Assembly: GCA_003266065.1 (NCBI GenBank)
Contig: MUZY01000022.1
Coordinates: forward strand, 568-9,570
Reading direction: 5' to 3'
From: Methanosphaera sp. rholeuAM130
GTDB lineage: Archaea; Methanobacteriota; Methanobacteria; Methanobacteriales; Methanobacteriaceae
DNA length: 9,003 bases
Each line of letters begins with the position of its first letter. The stretch's first letter is position 1. Shown piece after piece: positions 1-5,607 of the stretch. Position numbers and translations under genes: made by a program. Under the pieces are notes generated by a model. That model made no database searches. It had not been told where the DNA came from and saw nothing but the letters and a program-made list of their open reading frames with translations.

Positions 1-99
1 GCTCTATATGCACTTTACATGTTTTTTGATGTTGCATGCAATACTCACATATTAGCTTTTGGTACATTAAGTTTCAAATATAAATGTAAGTTAGTATGA
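1..99 (+). CDS. Possible C-terminal fragment of a gene entering from the left
   Basis: Frame 1 is open from the first base to a TGA at 97-99 (about 32 codons). The predicted tail is rich in Leu, Phe, Tyr and Ala and ends in a Lys-containing segment, so it could be the end of a membrane protein. It would converge on, and overlap by 9 bases, the stop of the minus-strand gene that ends at 91. A run this short can stay open by chance in AT-rich DNA and no motif is recognisable, so this is a weak call that depends on the sequence to the left. Confidence 0.2.
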   Translation, partial: ALYALYMFFDVACNTHILAFGTLSFKYKCKLV

Positions 100-489
100 T
101 TTTTTATTTCTTTCCTTATAATATCCGCCGGACATGTGATTGCCCCCAGCGTAGTAGTCGTAGTGGCCAGGTCCATAATAGGTGTATTCACCGTCTGATT
201 GCTGAACTGTCACAGGATTGTCAACAGTAGCATATTTATGGCTGGCATCACGGGATGGATCATAGTCAGGGTCAGTTGATTCTTCGCTTGTGGTGCTTGT
301 TTTTTCTGTCGATTGCGTTGAAGTGTTGTTTGTCGTATTGTTGCTTTGATTTAATGTTATGTTTGTCGAATTTGTTTTGTTGGAATCATCATTTCCATTT
401 TGGTTGTATGCTAGTATTATCGTGGCGGATAATATTGCCGTGCATAGGACTGCAGTTATGCATATTATCAGTAAGCTTTTTTCTCTCAT
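91..489 (-). CDS. Small membrane-anchored or secreted protein, Asn/Ser/Thr-rich
   Basis: A 132-residue protein of unknown function. After a short charged start (MREK) comes one hydrophobic segment at about residues 5-28, which is either a signal peptide or an N-terminal anchor. Residues ~30-70 are a low-complexity Asn/Ser/Thr linker with several N-x-S/T sites, typical of extracellular stalks in methanogens. The C-terminal ~55 residues are Tyr/Gly/Asp/His-rich (for example YYGPGHYDYY). The start is the ATG at 489: an AGGAG ribosome binding site lies 7-8 bases upstream, and the more upstream in-frame TTG at 513 lies within the preceding gene and has no such site. It begins 10 bases after the stop of the HsdM-like gene, so it is the third gene of that operon. 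Why a surface-type protein sits with a restriction-type pair is unclear. Confidence 0.75.
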   Translation of the reverse strand: MREKSLLIICITAVLCTAILSATIILAYNQNGNDDSNKTNSTNITLNQSNNTTNNTSTQSTEKTSTTSEESTDPDYDPSRDASHKYATVDNPVTVQQSDGEYTYYGPGHYDYYAGGNHMSGGYYKERNKKSY

Positions 490-499
490 TTTTTTTCTC

Positions 500-1801
500 C
501 TATAATTTTTCAAGCTGTCTTATCATATCTTCTATTTCATTATCCAACTGTTGTATATGTTTTGACTGTTCTTTCTGCTTTTCGAGTATGTCCTCTATTG
601 GCGTTTGCTTATAATCCAACGTGTAGACGTATCTTTTGGGATTTAGGTTGTATTCATTTTTTATTATTTCATCCTTGTTTATTATATTGCTCAGTCTATC
701 TTCTATTTTTCGTTCTTTTTGTATTTCAAGGATGTCTTCATTGAATGCTGGAAGTAAAAATGTTGGAAGCATTTCGGGTGGTTTGACAAATAGGAAGTCG
801 TCCGTTTTCTTGTTTTTATTGATTATCAGTATTGTTATGTCGCGGCTTCTATAACCCGTTTCATACTCTATTACCCCATCCAACAGGTTATTGTCAATCA
901 GGTATTTTCTTATTTTATATGCGTCTTTTTTTACAAGCAAGTCCTGTGTAGTTGTCGTAACTATAATGCCGTCATCATCCAGGTGATCAAGTAGGTTCAA
1001 TAGGTGGATAGTGTTCGGATTCTTTGTTTCGTATTGGGAGTATTTATCAATATCCTCATCTTTAATCAGTTTCTGTTTGGGGTATGGTACTGATATTATC
1101 GTATCGTACTTCGCGTCGTTTTCATCTATTAAAACTTCCCTATTGGATATGCTTATCTTGTCCAGGGGGATGTCATGGAGTATCAGGTTCTGTTTTGCAT
1201 GATAGTAATCATCTTCGTCTTTGATGTATATTGTCGCATGATTAAATTCGTCCAGTTCCGTGACTGTCTGAGCATCAATCGATGATGGATCGTATATGTT
1301 TTGGGGTTTGTGGTGTGTTGTCGCCATTTTGGATAGCAGTTCAACGGTAGGAGGTATTATCCTTTTATTGTCCTCATCCTTTATTGCCCATTGCAGATAA
1401 TTAACCTGTTTAAACAGTTCCTGCAGGTTATCTTCCGATTCCAGGATTTCCAGTATGTCATCCAATACATCCAGTGTTATTTCTTCTTCATCCATCCTTG
1501 AAAATATCTCTTTGATGTCTGGATTTGTACTGTTTTTAAGGGCATTCAATGCACTTTTTATGTCCGATAATGATGACTTTTCGTCGTCCTGTTTTGCTAT
1601 TATGTTGGTTAAAAGTTCATAGTCGCGGAAGGTGAATCCGTATCTGTTCTGGAATTGGGATAGATTATCTTCTGATTCTGCCTGTTTTTGCGATAGGTAT
1701 TTCATGGTGATAAATGGGATTACGTCAACCTTGGAATCTATATGTTCTATCTTTCTTACTATGTCGACGTCCTTGTGTTTACGTCTTATGTTAATTTTCA
1801 T
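500..1801 (-). CDS. HsdM-like type I methyltransferase subunit with degenerate catalytic motifs
   Basis: A 433-residue protein with the architecture of the N6-adenine methyltransferase subunit of type I restriction systems. It has a helical N-terminal domain (~1-140), then IIPPTVELL (~148) where HsdM has its TPRE-VxL segment, NLILHDI (~205) like the family's NLxLHGI, a helix and strand DDDGIIVTTTT (~275), an RKYLIDNN-like segment (~297) followed by ITILII, and YNLNPKRY (~384) like the YDLSPxRY ending, then a coiled-coil tail. The two functional motifs are damaged. The SAM-binding DPxCGSGG is DPSSIDA (~171), with no glycines, and catalytic NPPY/F is SVPY (~237). By family knowledge it should not methylate DNA. 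The start chosen is the ATG at 1801, four bases after a GGTGAT; in-frame GTG 1810 and ATG 1807 overlap that site. It overlaps the HsdS-like gene by 11 bases, implying translational coupling. No HsdR gene is visible. Confidence 0.8.
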   Translation of the reverse strand: MKINIRRKHKDVDIVRKIEHIDSKVDVIPFITMKYLSQKQAESEDNLSQFQNRYGFTFRDYELLTNIIAKQDDEKSSLSDIKSALNALKNSTNPDIKEIFSRMDEEEITLDVLDDILEILESEDNLQELFKQVNYLQWAIKDEDNKRIIPPTVELLSKMATTHHKPQNIYDPSSIDAQTVTELDEFNHATIYIKDEDDYYHAKQNLILHDIPLDKISISNREVLIDENDAKYDTIISVPYPKQKLIKDEDIDKYSQYETKNPNTIHLLNLLDHLDDDGIIVTTTTQDLLVKKDAYKIRKYLIDNNLLDGVIEYETGYRSRDITILIINKNKKTDDFLFVKPPEMLPTFLLPAFNEDILEIQKERKIEDRLSNIINKDEIIKNEYNLNPKRYVYTLDYKQTPIEDILEKQKEQSKHIQQLDNEIEDMIRQLEKL

Positions 1802-2378
1802 ATGCATCACCGATTACCGCATCGTATAGTGAATTTATCAGTTTTTCATCGCATTGGATGGATTTCTTTTTTGCTTCGATTCTTTCGTTGATTTTTTTAA
1901 TCAAGTCTACCTGTGCATCCTGCACTTGTTTGGATGGCAACAATACATTCAAATCCTTAAGTATTTTCGTGTTCACTTTCATTATCTTTGTTGAATCGAT
2001 TGTTCGCTGTATCTGGTAATGAACTCTCGGATCGTTAAGGTAGTATGTCAGAAATGTCGGGTTTACTTTGTTGAAGTCATTTATTCTGATAATAAGGTAA
2101 CTGTTTGTTATTATTGCATCGGTTTCTGACGTTATTTCTTTTGCAAAGCTTTGCTGCTGTACCTTGTATAGTATGTCATGTTCCCGTGAATAGAAATGAT
2201 TCTTGATTTTTGCCGCCATTTTCTGTTGGGTTGTTGGAAATTTTTCGTCTATTTCAAGGGCGGGCATGTTTAATATTATTGTTTTTTCTTCCGTTTCTTC
2301 TTTATCGATGTATCTTTGTATTGGAAGACCAGTTATAATCTTTGCTATATCCTTAAGTTTGACTGTTTCGGTTTGCAA
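1791..2378 (-). CDS. HsdS-like specificity subunit, single target-recognition domain
   Basis: About 195 residues, roughly half a normal HsdS (400 or more), with one target-recognition domain and one conserved helix. Family-like signatures are the opening VKLKDIAKIITG, the strand ILYKVQQ in mid-domain, NPTFLTYYLN at ~106-115, the IMKVNTKILKDLNVLLPS segment at ~133-149, and a long helix (~150-178) with INERIEAKKK before the end. Half-length S proteins of this type can act as dimers. Start choice: a perfect GGAGG (2387-2391, minus strand) lies 8 bases before a TTG at 2378, and the likely transcription start is near 2414. The TTG is therefore preferred to the in-frame ATG at 2414, which would have no leader. 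It is the first gene of the operon and overlaps the HsdM-like gene. The partner M subunit appears inactive, so any role is more likely binding than modification. Confidence 0.8.
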   Translation of the reverse strand: MQTETVKLKDIAKIITGLPIQRYIDKEETEEKTIILNMPALEIDEKFPTTQQKMAAKIKNHFYSREHDILYKVQQQSFAKEITSETDAIITNSYLIIRINDFNKVNPTFLTYYLNDPRVHYQIQRTIDSTKIMKVNTKILKDLNVLLPSKQVQDAQVDLIKKINERIEAKKKSIQCDEKLINSLYDAVIGDAYEN

Positions 2379-2386
2379 AATCTTTT

Positions 2387-2391
2387 CCTCC
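2387..2391 (-). promoter_or_regulatory. Ribosome binding site that selects the TTG start of the HsdS-like gene
   Basis: GGAGG on the minus strand, 8 bases before TTG 2378. It favours a non-ATG start for the HsdS-like gene, because no comparable site precedes the ATG at 2414. Confidence 0.6.
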
Positions 2392-2433
2392 AAATGGATT
2401 ATTGTTACATACATATAATCTATTTTTGATACT

Positions 2434-2447
2434 ATATATATTTTTTA
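2434..2447 (-). promoter_or_regulatory. TATA box of the S/M operon
   Basis: On the minus strand an A-run leads into AAATATATATAG, a good archaeal TATA box. A start 25-28 bases downstream falls near 2414, leaving a ~35-base leader that contains the GGAGG. No other promoter is needed for the two downstream genes, whose borders overlap or nearly touch. Confidence 0.5.
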
Positions 2448-2637
2448 ATTTCAGATATTTATTACATCATATTTCATTATGAAGTTACATGTTATTTACT
2501 CGTATTTATTCAAAGTAAAATATTAGTTTTAATGGGTTATTTTATAATATTAACAGTTTAAAATCGTTACTTACTATGTATTTATCAATTGTTTATAATG
2601 TGTTTTATCTATGTAATTTTTTGTTACTTACAAAAAC

Positions 2638-2647
2638 TATATATATT
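2638..2647 (+). promoter_or_regulatory. TATA box, candidate promoter of an RNA
   Basis: TATATATATT preceded by AAAAAC. It predicts a start near 2668, just before a GC-richer, structured and non-coding stretch. Weak on its own, but its position fits the RNA end at 2935. Confidence 0.35.
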
Positions 2648-2667
2648 ATGAAAATAATATATTATAT

Positions 2668-2935
2668 TGCACACCGTGATGTATGTAACATATACATACA
2701 TGACAGTGCTGGTATGGTAAAAACTTTATCATATCAATAGTAGAAAAAACAACTTCAATTAAGATTATCCGATAACCTGGGGGTGTTAGCATCTAAGACG
2801 TGCTGTATATCTGATATTCATAGGAATCACTCTTTAAAATTAGTTTATACTTAAGTCTAAGGAAGGCTACTACGGGATGTGACATTGGAGAAATGGCTTT
2901 CGATTTCAATGAAGATTCACATAATATTTTTTTTT
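2668..2935 (+). ncRNA. Candidate structured non-coding RNA of unknown family
   Basis: About 270 bases with no believable reading frame but clearly richer in G+C than the spacer around it. The 5' end can fold an imperfect hairpin at 2672-2708 (9-bp core 2679-2687/2693-2701, then further pairs). The 3' end folds a bulged stem: ATGTGA 2877-2882 with TCACAT 2917-2922, CATT 2883-2886 with AATG 2908-2911, and GAAAT 2890-2894 with ATTTC 2903-2907. It is followed at once by a T9 tract at 2927-2935. TATA box, structured body and terminator-like end together suggest a transcribed RNA. It does not match the hallmarks I know for RNase P or SRP RNA. It could instead be a decayed mobile element. Confidence 0.35.
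2877..2935 (+). terminator. Hairpin followed by nine T
   Basis: A 15-pair bulged stem (2877-2922) and a T9 run (2927-2935). Archaea often terminate at T-runs, and a stem next to one makes this a good 3' end for the RNA candidate upstream. Confidence 0.45.
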
Positions 2936-3049
2936 ATTTCTTGGCGGAAGCACTCAAAAAATATAGTGGGAGGAGATGAAGATGTAGATCATAAAAATGA
3001 TTATCCGTAACATTTTTAACACCTTAATGTTTTTTAGAAGTCTTTTAAC

Positions 3050-3125
3050 AGGAAGAAACTCCAACAACGGGCAGGCATGAAGCAAATTCCTTTAAGGGAG
3101 GACGTTCATGCCCATATATTTTTTT
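3050..3125 (+). mobile_element. Right-end remnant of an IS200/IS605-type element (TnpB omega-RNA-like hairpin)
   Basis: A perfect 8-bp stem, GGCATGAA 3074-3081 with TTCATGCC 3105-3112, encloses TCCTTTAAGGGA with GAGGACG after it. From memory, this arrangement (TGAAG, a CCTTTA-GGG inner loop, then GTTCA) is typical of IS605/IS1341 right ends, where the end of tnpB overlaps its guide-RNA scaffold. One frame across it begins with a QEETPTTG-like string resembling TnpB tails. No intact tnpB or zinc finger is visible upstream; frames in 2936-3060 are broken. A T7 tract at 3119-3125 follows. The hairpin ends about 35 bases before the first DUF1874-like gene and may lie in its leader. Confidence 0.45.
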
Positions 3126-3148
3126 AGAAATGAAGAGGGGGAATTTTA

Positions 3149-3436
3149 ATGAAATATGTGTCAAACGCTTTTAGTCCGAAAATGCTGGACTGCAACAAAG
3201 AACTGACCTTTCAGATGGAGAAAAGTTCATATGGTGAAATACAGATGCACAAGAAGGAACTTGTGAGTTCCATAGGTCACCAAAACATAGCAGACCACCT
3301 TCAAATAGAAAAGAATAGAATAAATATTCTTCTTGATGAGGGAGATTTGATATATGTGGTCACATCCGATAAGGATAATCATGAAAAATACAACTACTGG
3401 AAAATAACAATCGAAAAGGTAGAATGGGGTGAATAA
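3149..3436 (+). CDS. DUF1874 / STIV-B116 family protein, AcrIII-1-like, family histidine present
   Basis: A 95-residue protein matching the small alpha/beta DUF1874 fold: an NAFSPKML opening (residues 6-13), VSSIGHQNIADHL at 39-51, and NRINILLDEGDLIYVV at 56-71. Viral members (AcrIII-1) and CRISPR-associated Crn2 are dimeric ring nucleases that degrade cyclic tetra-adenylate and so switch off type III CRISPR immunity. Their catalytic His in the IGH motif corresponds to His44 here. The C-terminus differs from AcrIII-1: the usual RL-x-EG loop after the IYVV strand is replaced by a short polar loop, and the protein is shorter than the usual ~110-115 residues. The catalytic Glu position is therefore uncertain. 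The start has a GAGGGGG site 7 bases upstream. It forms an operon with the paralogue 3 bases downstream. Other family members have no known function. Confidence 0.7.
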   Translation: MKYVSNAFSPKMLDCNKELTFQMEKSSYGEIQMHKKELVSSIGHQNIADHLQIEKNRINILLDEGDLIYVVTSDKDNHEKYNYWKITIEKVEWGE

Positions 3437-3439
3437 ATT

Positions 3440-3727
3440 ATGAAATACTTGACTGACAGCTTCTCAATGAAAATGTTTGATAACAGAACATATAAGATAA
3501 GCACCAAAAAAATAAAGAAAAGCAAACTGATGGCTAATACCAAGGATGCCGTAACATCAATAGGTTCATTTAAAATAGCAAAAATGCTAAGAAAACAGGT
3601 CGGAAGGAAGGACATAAAACTCGAGTCCGGTGATGAGATATACGTAATAACCAGTCGCTTCGGAAGAAACAAATCAAGCTACAAAAAGGAAAATACCTAC
3701 CGATACCAAGTCTTCAGTATATTATAG
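3440..3727 (+). CDS. Second DUF1874-like paralogue, catalytic histidine replaced by serine
   Basis: 95 residues, the same length as its neighbour and alignable end to end: MKYLTDSFSMKMFD against MKYVSNAFSPKMLD, VTSIGSFKIAKML (39-51) against VSSIGHQNIADHL, and IKLESGDEIYVITS against INILLDEGDLIYVVTS. At the IGH motif it has Ser43, so by analogy with AcrIII-1 it should not cleave cyclic oligoadenylate. It is more basic than its partner, with many Lys/Arg at residues 19-35 and 51-60 and at the C-terminus. Its GGGGTGA ribosome site (3426-3432) lies inside the end of the first gene, so the two are co-translated. The pair probably arose by tandem duplication. Because the family forms dimers, a heterodimer or a binding-only sponge is conceivable; both ideas are inference. 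Confidence 0.65.
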   Translation: MKYLTDSFSMKMFDNRTYKISTKKIKKSKLMANTKDAVTSIGSFKIAKMLRKQVGRKDIKLESGDEIYVITSRFGRNKSSYKKENTYRYQVFSIL

Positions 3728-3759
3728 ATGTAGAATCTATGATATTTCTGAATTGCAAC

Positions 3760-3784
3760 TTTTTTTATCTAGATTACTTTTTTT
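3760..3784 (+). terminator. Twin T7 tracts after the DUF1874-like pair
   Basis: Two T7 runs (3760-3766 and 3778-3784) start about 33 bases after the stop at 3727. Consecutive T-runs are the usual archaeal terminator and separate this operon from the hydrolase gene. Confidence 0.45.
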
Positions 3785-3901
3785 GTAAAAGTTATTTCTT
3801 TATTTTATTGAAATTGATTTTAAAATACTCCTATTCATTAAATCCGGTTTTATACCTTCATCAGTCATATCTACCCATTATTATTCTCTTACAAAAAAAG
3901 C

Positions 3902-3910
3902 TTATAAAAA
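3902..3910 (+). promoter_or_regulatory. TATA box of the bile salt hydrolase gene
   Basis: TTATAAAAA after an A-run. It predicts a start near 3933 and a ~30-base leader that contains the AGGTGAT ribosome site. A second TATA-like run, TTATATATAA (3926-3935), would leave almost no leader and is less likely. Confidence 0.4.
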
Positions 3911-3963
3911 TAATAAAACAAATAATTATATATAATACTATCAATGATTTACAGGTGATAAAA

Positions 3964-4962
3964 ATGTGTACGGCAGCAAGCTTTCTAGCAGAAGATCATT
4001 ATTTCGGAAGAAACCTCGACTTGGAATATTCATATAACGAAACCGTCGTCATAACGCCACGTGAATATGAGTTCAAGTTCAAACAGGTGGATAACATAAA
4101 ATCCCACCATGCAATCATAGGAATGGCATTTGTAGTGGACAACTACCCGCTATACTATGACGCATGCAACGAGAAAGGATTGGCAATGGCAGGACTGAAC
4201 TTTCCAAGTGCCGTTTACAGGGATTCCAATGAAGAAAAGGATAACATAGCGTCATTCGAATTCATACCATGGATACTTTCACAGTGTGAAACAGTAGCCG
4301 ATGCAATAGAACTTATAGAAAAAATCAACATATTGAACATCAACTTCAGCGAAAAGTTACCCGCAACGGGTCTTCACTGGATGATATCCGACAAGAAGAA
4401 CTCCATCGTTGTGGAATCCAACCAGAAGGGAATCATGATCTACTTCAACCCGCTTGGAGTAATGACCAACGAGCCAAGCTTCGACAAGCAGGCATTCAAC
4501 ATAAAAAATTACAGACACCTATCCAATAAAACCCCCGAAAATACATTCAGTCCAAACCTTGAACTTGAAGTATATTCAAGAGGTATGGGTACGATGGGAC
4601 TTCCGGGCGGTTTGGATTCAGCGTCCAGATTCGTCAAAGTGGCATTCACACTGCAGAATGCCCTGAAGGGAGAAGACGAAGAAGAAAATGTGAACCAGTT
4701 CTTCCACATACTCGGTTCAGTATATCAACAGAAGGGATGCTGTGAAGTGGCAGAGGGAAAATACGAATACACGATATACTCCTCATGCATGAACACCGAC
4801 AAGGGAATATACTACTATAAGACCTATGAAAACACTCAGATAAATGCCATCAACATGTACAACTGCGACTTGACTGATGACGAACTGGTAGTATATCCAT
4901 TGAATGACAGTCCCGCAATAAACTATCAAAACGGTAATGATGAAGAGGTAATGTACAACTAG
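3964..4962 (+). CDS. Choloylglycine hydrolase / conjugated bile salt hydrolase
   Basis: A 332-residue Ntn-hydrolase of the choloylglycine hydrolase family (usual length 315-335), which deconjugates glycine- or taurine-linked bile salts in the cytoplasm. All family catalytic positions are visible: Cys2 (nucleophile, exposed once Met1 is removed), Arg16 and Asp19 in GRNLDL, Asn79 in GLNFP, Asn169 in VMTNEP and Arg222 in SASRF. GLNF at residues 77-80 resembles bile salt hydrolases rather than penicillin V acylases, which carry Tyr there. The start is fixed by the MCTAASF motif and an AGGTGAT site 4 bases upstream. The frame stays open 225 bases further upstream to an ATG at 3739, but the nucleophile must be residue 2, so that extension is not coding. 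The gene is visibly richer in G+C than its spacers. Homologues occur in gut methanogens and in Firmicutes. It stands alone, with its own promoter and terminator. Confidence 0.95.
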   Translation: MCTAASFLAEDHYFGRNLDLEYSYNETVVITPREYEFKFKQVDNIKSHHAIIGMAFVVDNYPLYYDACNEKGLAMAGLNFPSAVYRDSNEEKDNIASFEFIPWILSQCETVADAIELIEKINILNINFSEKLPATGLHWMISDKKNSIVVESNQKGIMIYFNPLGVMTNEPSFDKQAFNIKNYRHLSNKTPENTFSPNLELEVYSRGMGTMGLPGGLDSASRFVKVAFTLQNALKGEDEEENVNQFFHILGSVYQQKGCCEVAEGKYEYTIYSSCMNTDKGIYYYKTYENTQINAINMYNCDLTDDELVVYPLNDSPAINYQNGNDEEVMYN

Positions 4963-5036
4963 AAGTATTTGCATTAGTTATGCAGTCAATTTCATGATGT
5001 GTTGACCATTTCTTTTTTCCAAGATAACCTTCAAGT

Positions 5037-5081
5037 GGATGATTACATATCATCCTACAAAGCATTTTTTTCTATTTTTTT
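5037..5081 (+). terminator. Terminator downstream of the bile salt hydrolase
   Basis: A perfect 7-bp stem, GGATGAT (5037-5043) and ATCATCC (5049-5055), with a 5-base loop. Two T7 runs follow at 5065-5071 and 5075-5081. It suits the end of the hydrolase transcript, whose stop is 75 bases upstream. Confidence 0.55.
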
Positions 5082-5162
5082 GGTGATTGGATTAATCCAT
5101 AATTCAATCAGACATCTTCATTCTCTACTTTAAACATATTTTTATTATGAGGGATTGATTCA

Positions 5163-5345
5163 TTAATTAACCTCCAAGTACTCTTTTGTAGTTATCTTTT
5201 TTTCACGGCAGTTTAATTTTTTTACTTCAGTATACCCTGATATAACGAAGTGGAAAACATAAAAAAAATAGTATCTGGTAAATGCTAAGAGATAACTCGT
5301 TACAAAAAAATAAGGGGGGTCGGGATAATTCACGAACAAAGTCAT
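5163..5345 (-). CDS. Tiny putative membrane protein
   Basis: 60 residues. The first ~37 are aromatic and hydrophobic (one possible membrane helix at ~12-37) and the tail is basic and polar. I recognise no family. The case for it being real is its junction: its ATG overlaps the TGA of the preceding gene in a classic ATGA arrangement (5342-5345), which suggests translational coupling. No well-spaced ribosome site is seen. It could instead be a piece of the upstream membrane protein detached by a frameshift. Confidence 0.4.
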   Translation of the reverse strand: MTLFVNYPDPPYFFVTSYLLAFTRYYFFYVFHFVISGYTEVKKLNCREKKITTKEYLEVN

Positions 5346-5596
5346 TTTTTTCTAATTTTCTCCCAAATACCATATTTTTTAAAATGAGAATAAATGAAAA
5401 TTATTGCTAACAGTAATCCAATACTAGCAAATAGTATCATACGTTGATCTTTTGTAAAAACTGCAAATATAAAGAATCCAATGAAAAAAATACTATAAAT
5501 AAAATTTTTTCCCTTTGGAACTGAATCTAAATGATAAAATTCTGAAAAATTATACAAACGTTTATCAATTTTTTCTAAAAAATCCATAATACTCAT
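5342..5596 (-). CDS. Small two-helix membrane protein
   Basis: 84 residues with a polar N-terminus (MDFLEKIDKRL), two hydrophobic segments at about 32-48 and 52-70 joined by a short TKDQR turn, and a basic tail ending in IRKK. No family is recognised. The ATG at 5596 follows GGTGAT by three bases; the second Met (5587) is too far from that site. It starts 11 bases after the stop of the chimeric Gly-rich gene and ends in an ATGA overlap with the next ORF, so it belongs to the same minus-strand operon. Small two-helix proteins next to a hydrophobic Gly-rich protein are sometimes immunity proteins, but nothing here proves that. Confidence 0.6.
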   Translation of the reverse strand: MSIMDFLEKIDKRLYNFSEFYHLDSVPKGKNFIYSIFFIGFFIFAVFTKDQRMILFASIGLLLAIIFIYSHFKKYGIWEKIRKK

Positions 5597-5607
5597 ATAA
5601 TCACCAA

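Larger units (their letters stand above)
2403..2701. repeat. Dispersed TGTTAC(A/T)TAC motif, four copies, with an inverted repeat
   Basis: TGTTACATAC at 2403-2412 (+), CGTTACTTAC at 2565-2574 (+), TGTTACTTAC at 2622-2631 (+) and TGTTACATAC at 2681-2690 (-). A looser relative (AGTTACATGT) lies near 2484. The 2403 and 2681 copies extend to a shared 12-mer in opposite orientation. The last copy is part of a perfect 9-bp inverted repeat, ATGTATGTA (2679-2687) and TACATACAT (2693-2701), with a 5-base loop. The outer copies sit near the predicted transcription starts of the S/M operon and of the candidate RNA, as operators would. Confidence 0.4.

Noticed and set aside
255..854. Plus-strand frames at 255-614, 562-744 and 636-854
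   Set aside because: Antisense shadows of the secreted protein and HsdM-like genes; Cys/Phe-rich low-information translations without ribosome sites.
2403..2701. CRISPR array from the spaced TGTTAC(A/T)TAC repeats
   Set aside because: Repeat units are only 10 bases, irregularly placed and of mixed orientation; no cas genes are present.
2737..2853. Open frame across the candidate RNA (about 36 codons ending near 2853)
   Set aside because: No start codon with a ribosome site, atypical composition, and the RNA structure fits better.
3739..3963. In-frame extension upstream of the bile salt hydrolase (ATG at 3739)
   Set aside because: The family requires Cys as residue 2, the ribosome site AGGTGAT is directly before ATG 3964, and the extension is low-complexity promoter DNA with T-tracts.
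4509..5065. Minus-strand frames opposite and just after the bile salt hydrolase
   Set aside because: Shadows of the hydrolase gene, or spanning its terminator; no domain or ribosome site.
5089..5112. Palindrome GGATTAATCC and a TGATTG/CAATCA stem between the convergent operons
   Set aside because: Short and AT-rich with no T-tract on the minus strand, so not a convincing terminator for the minus-strand cassette.
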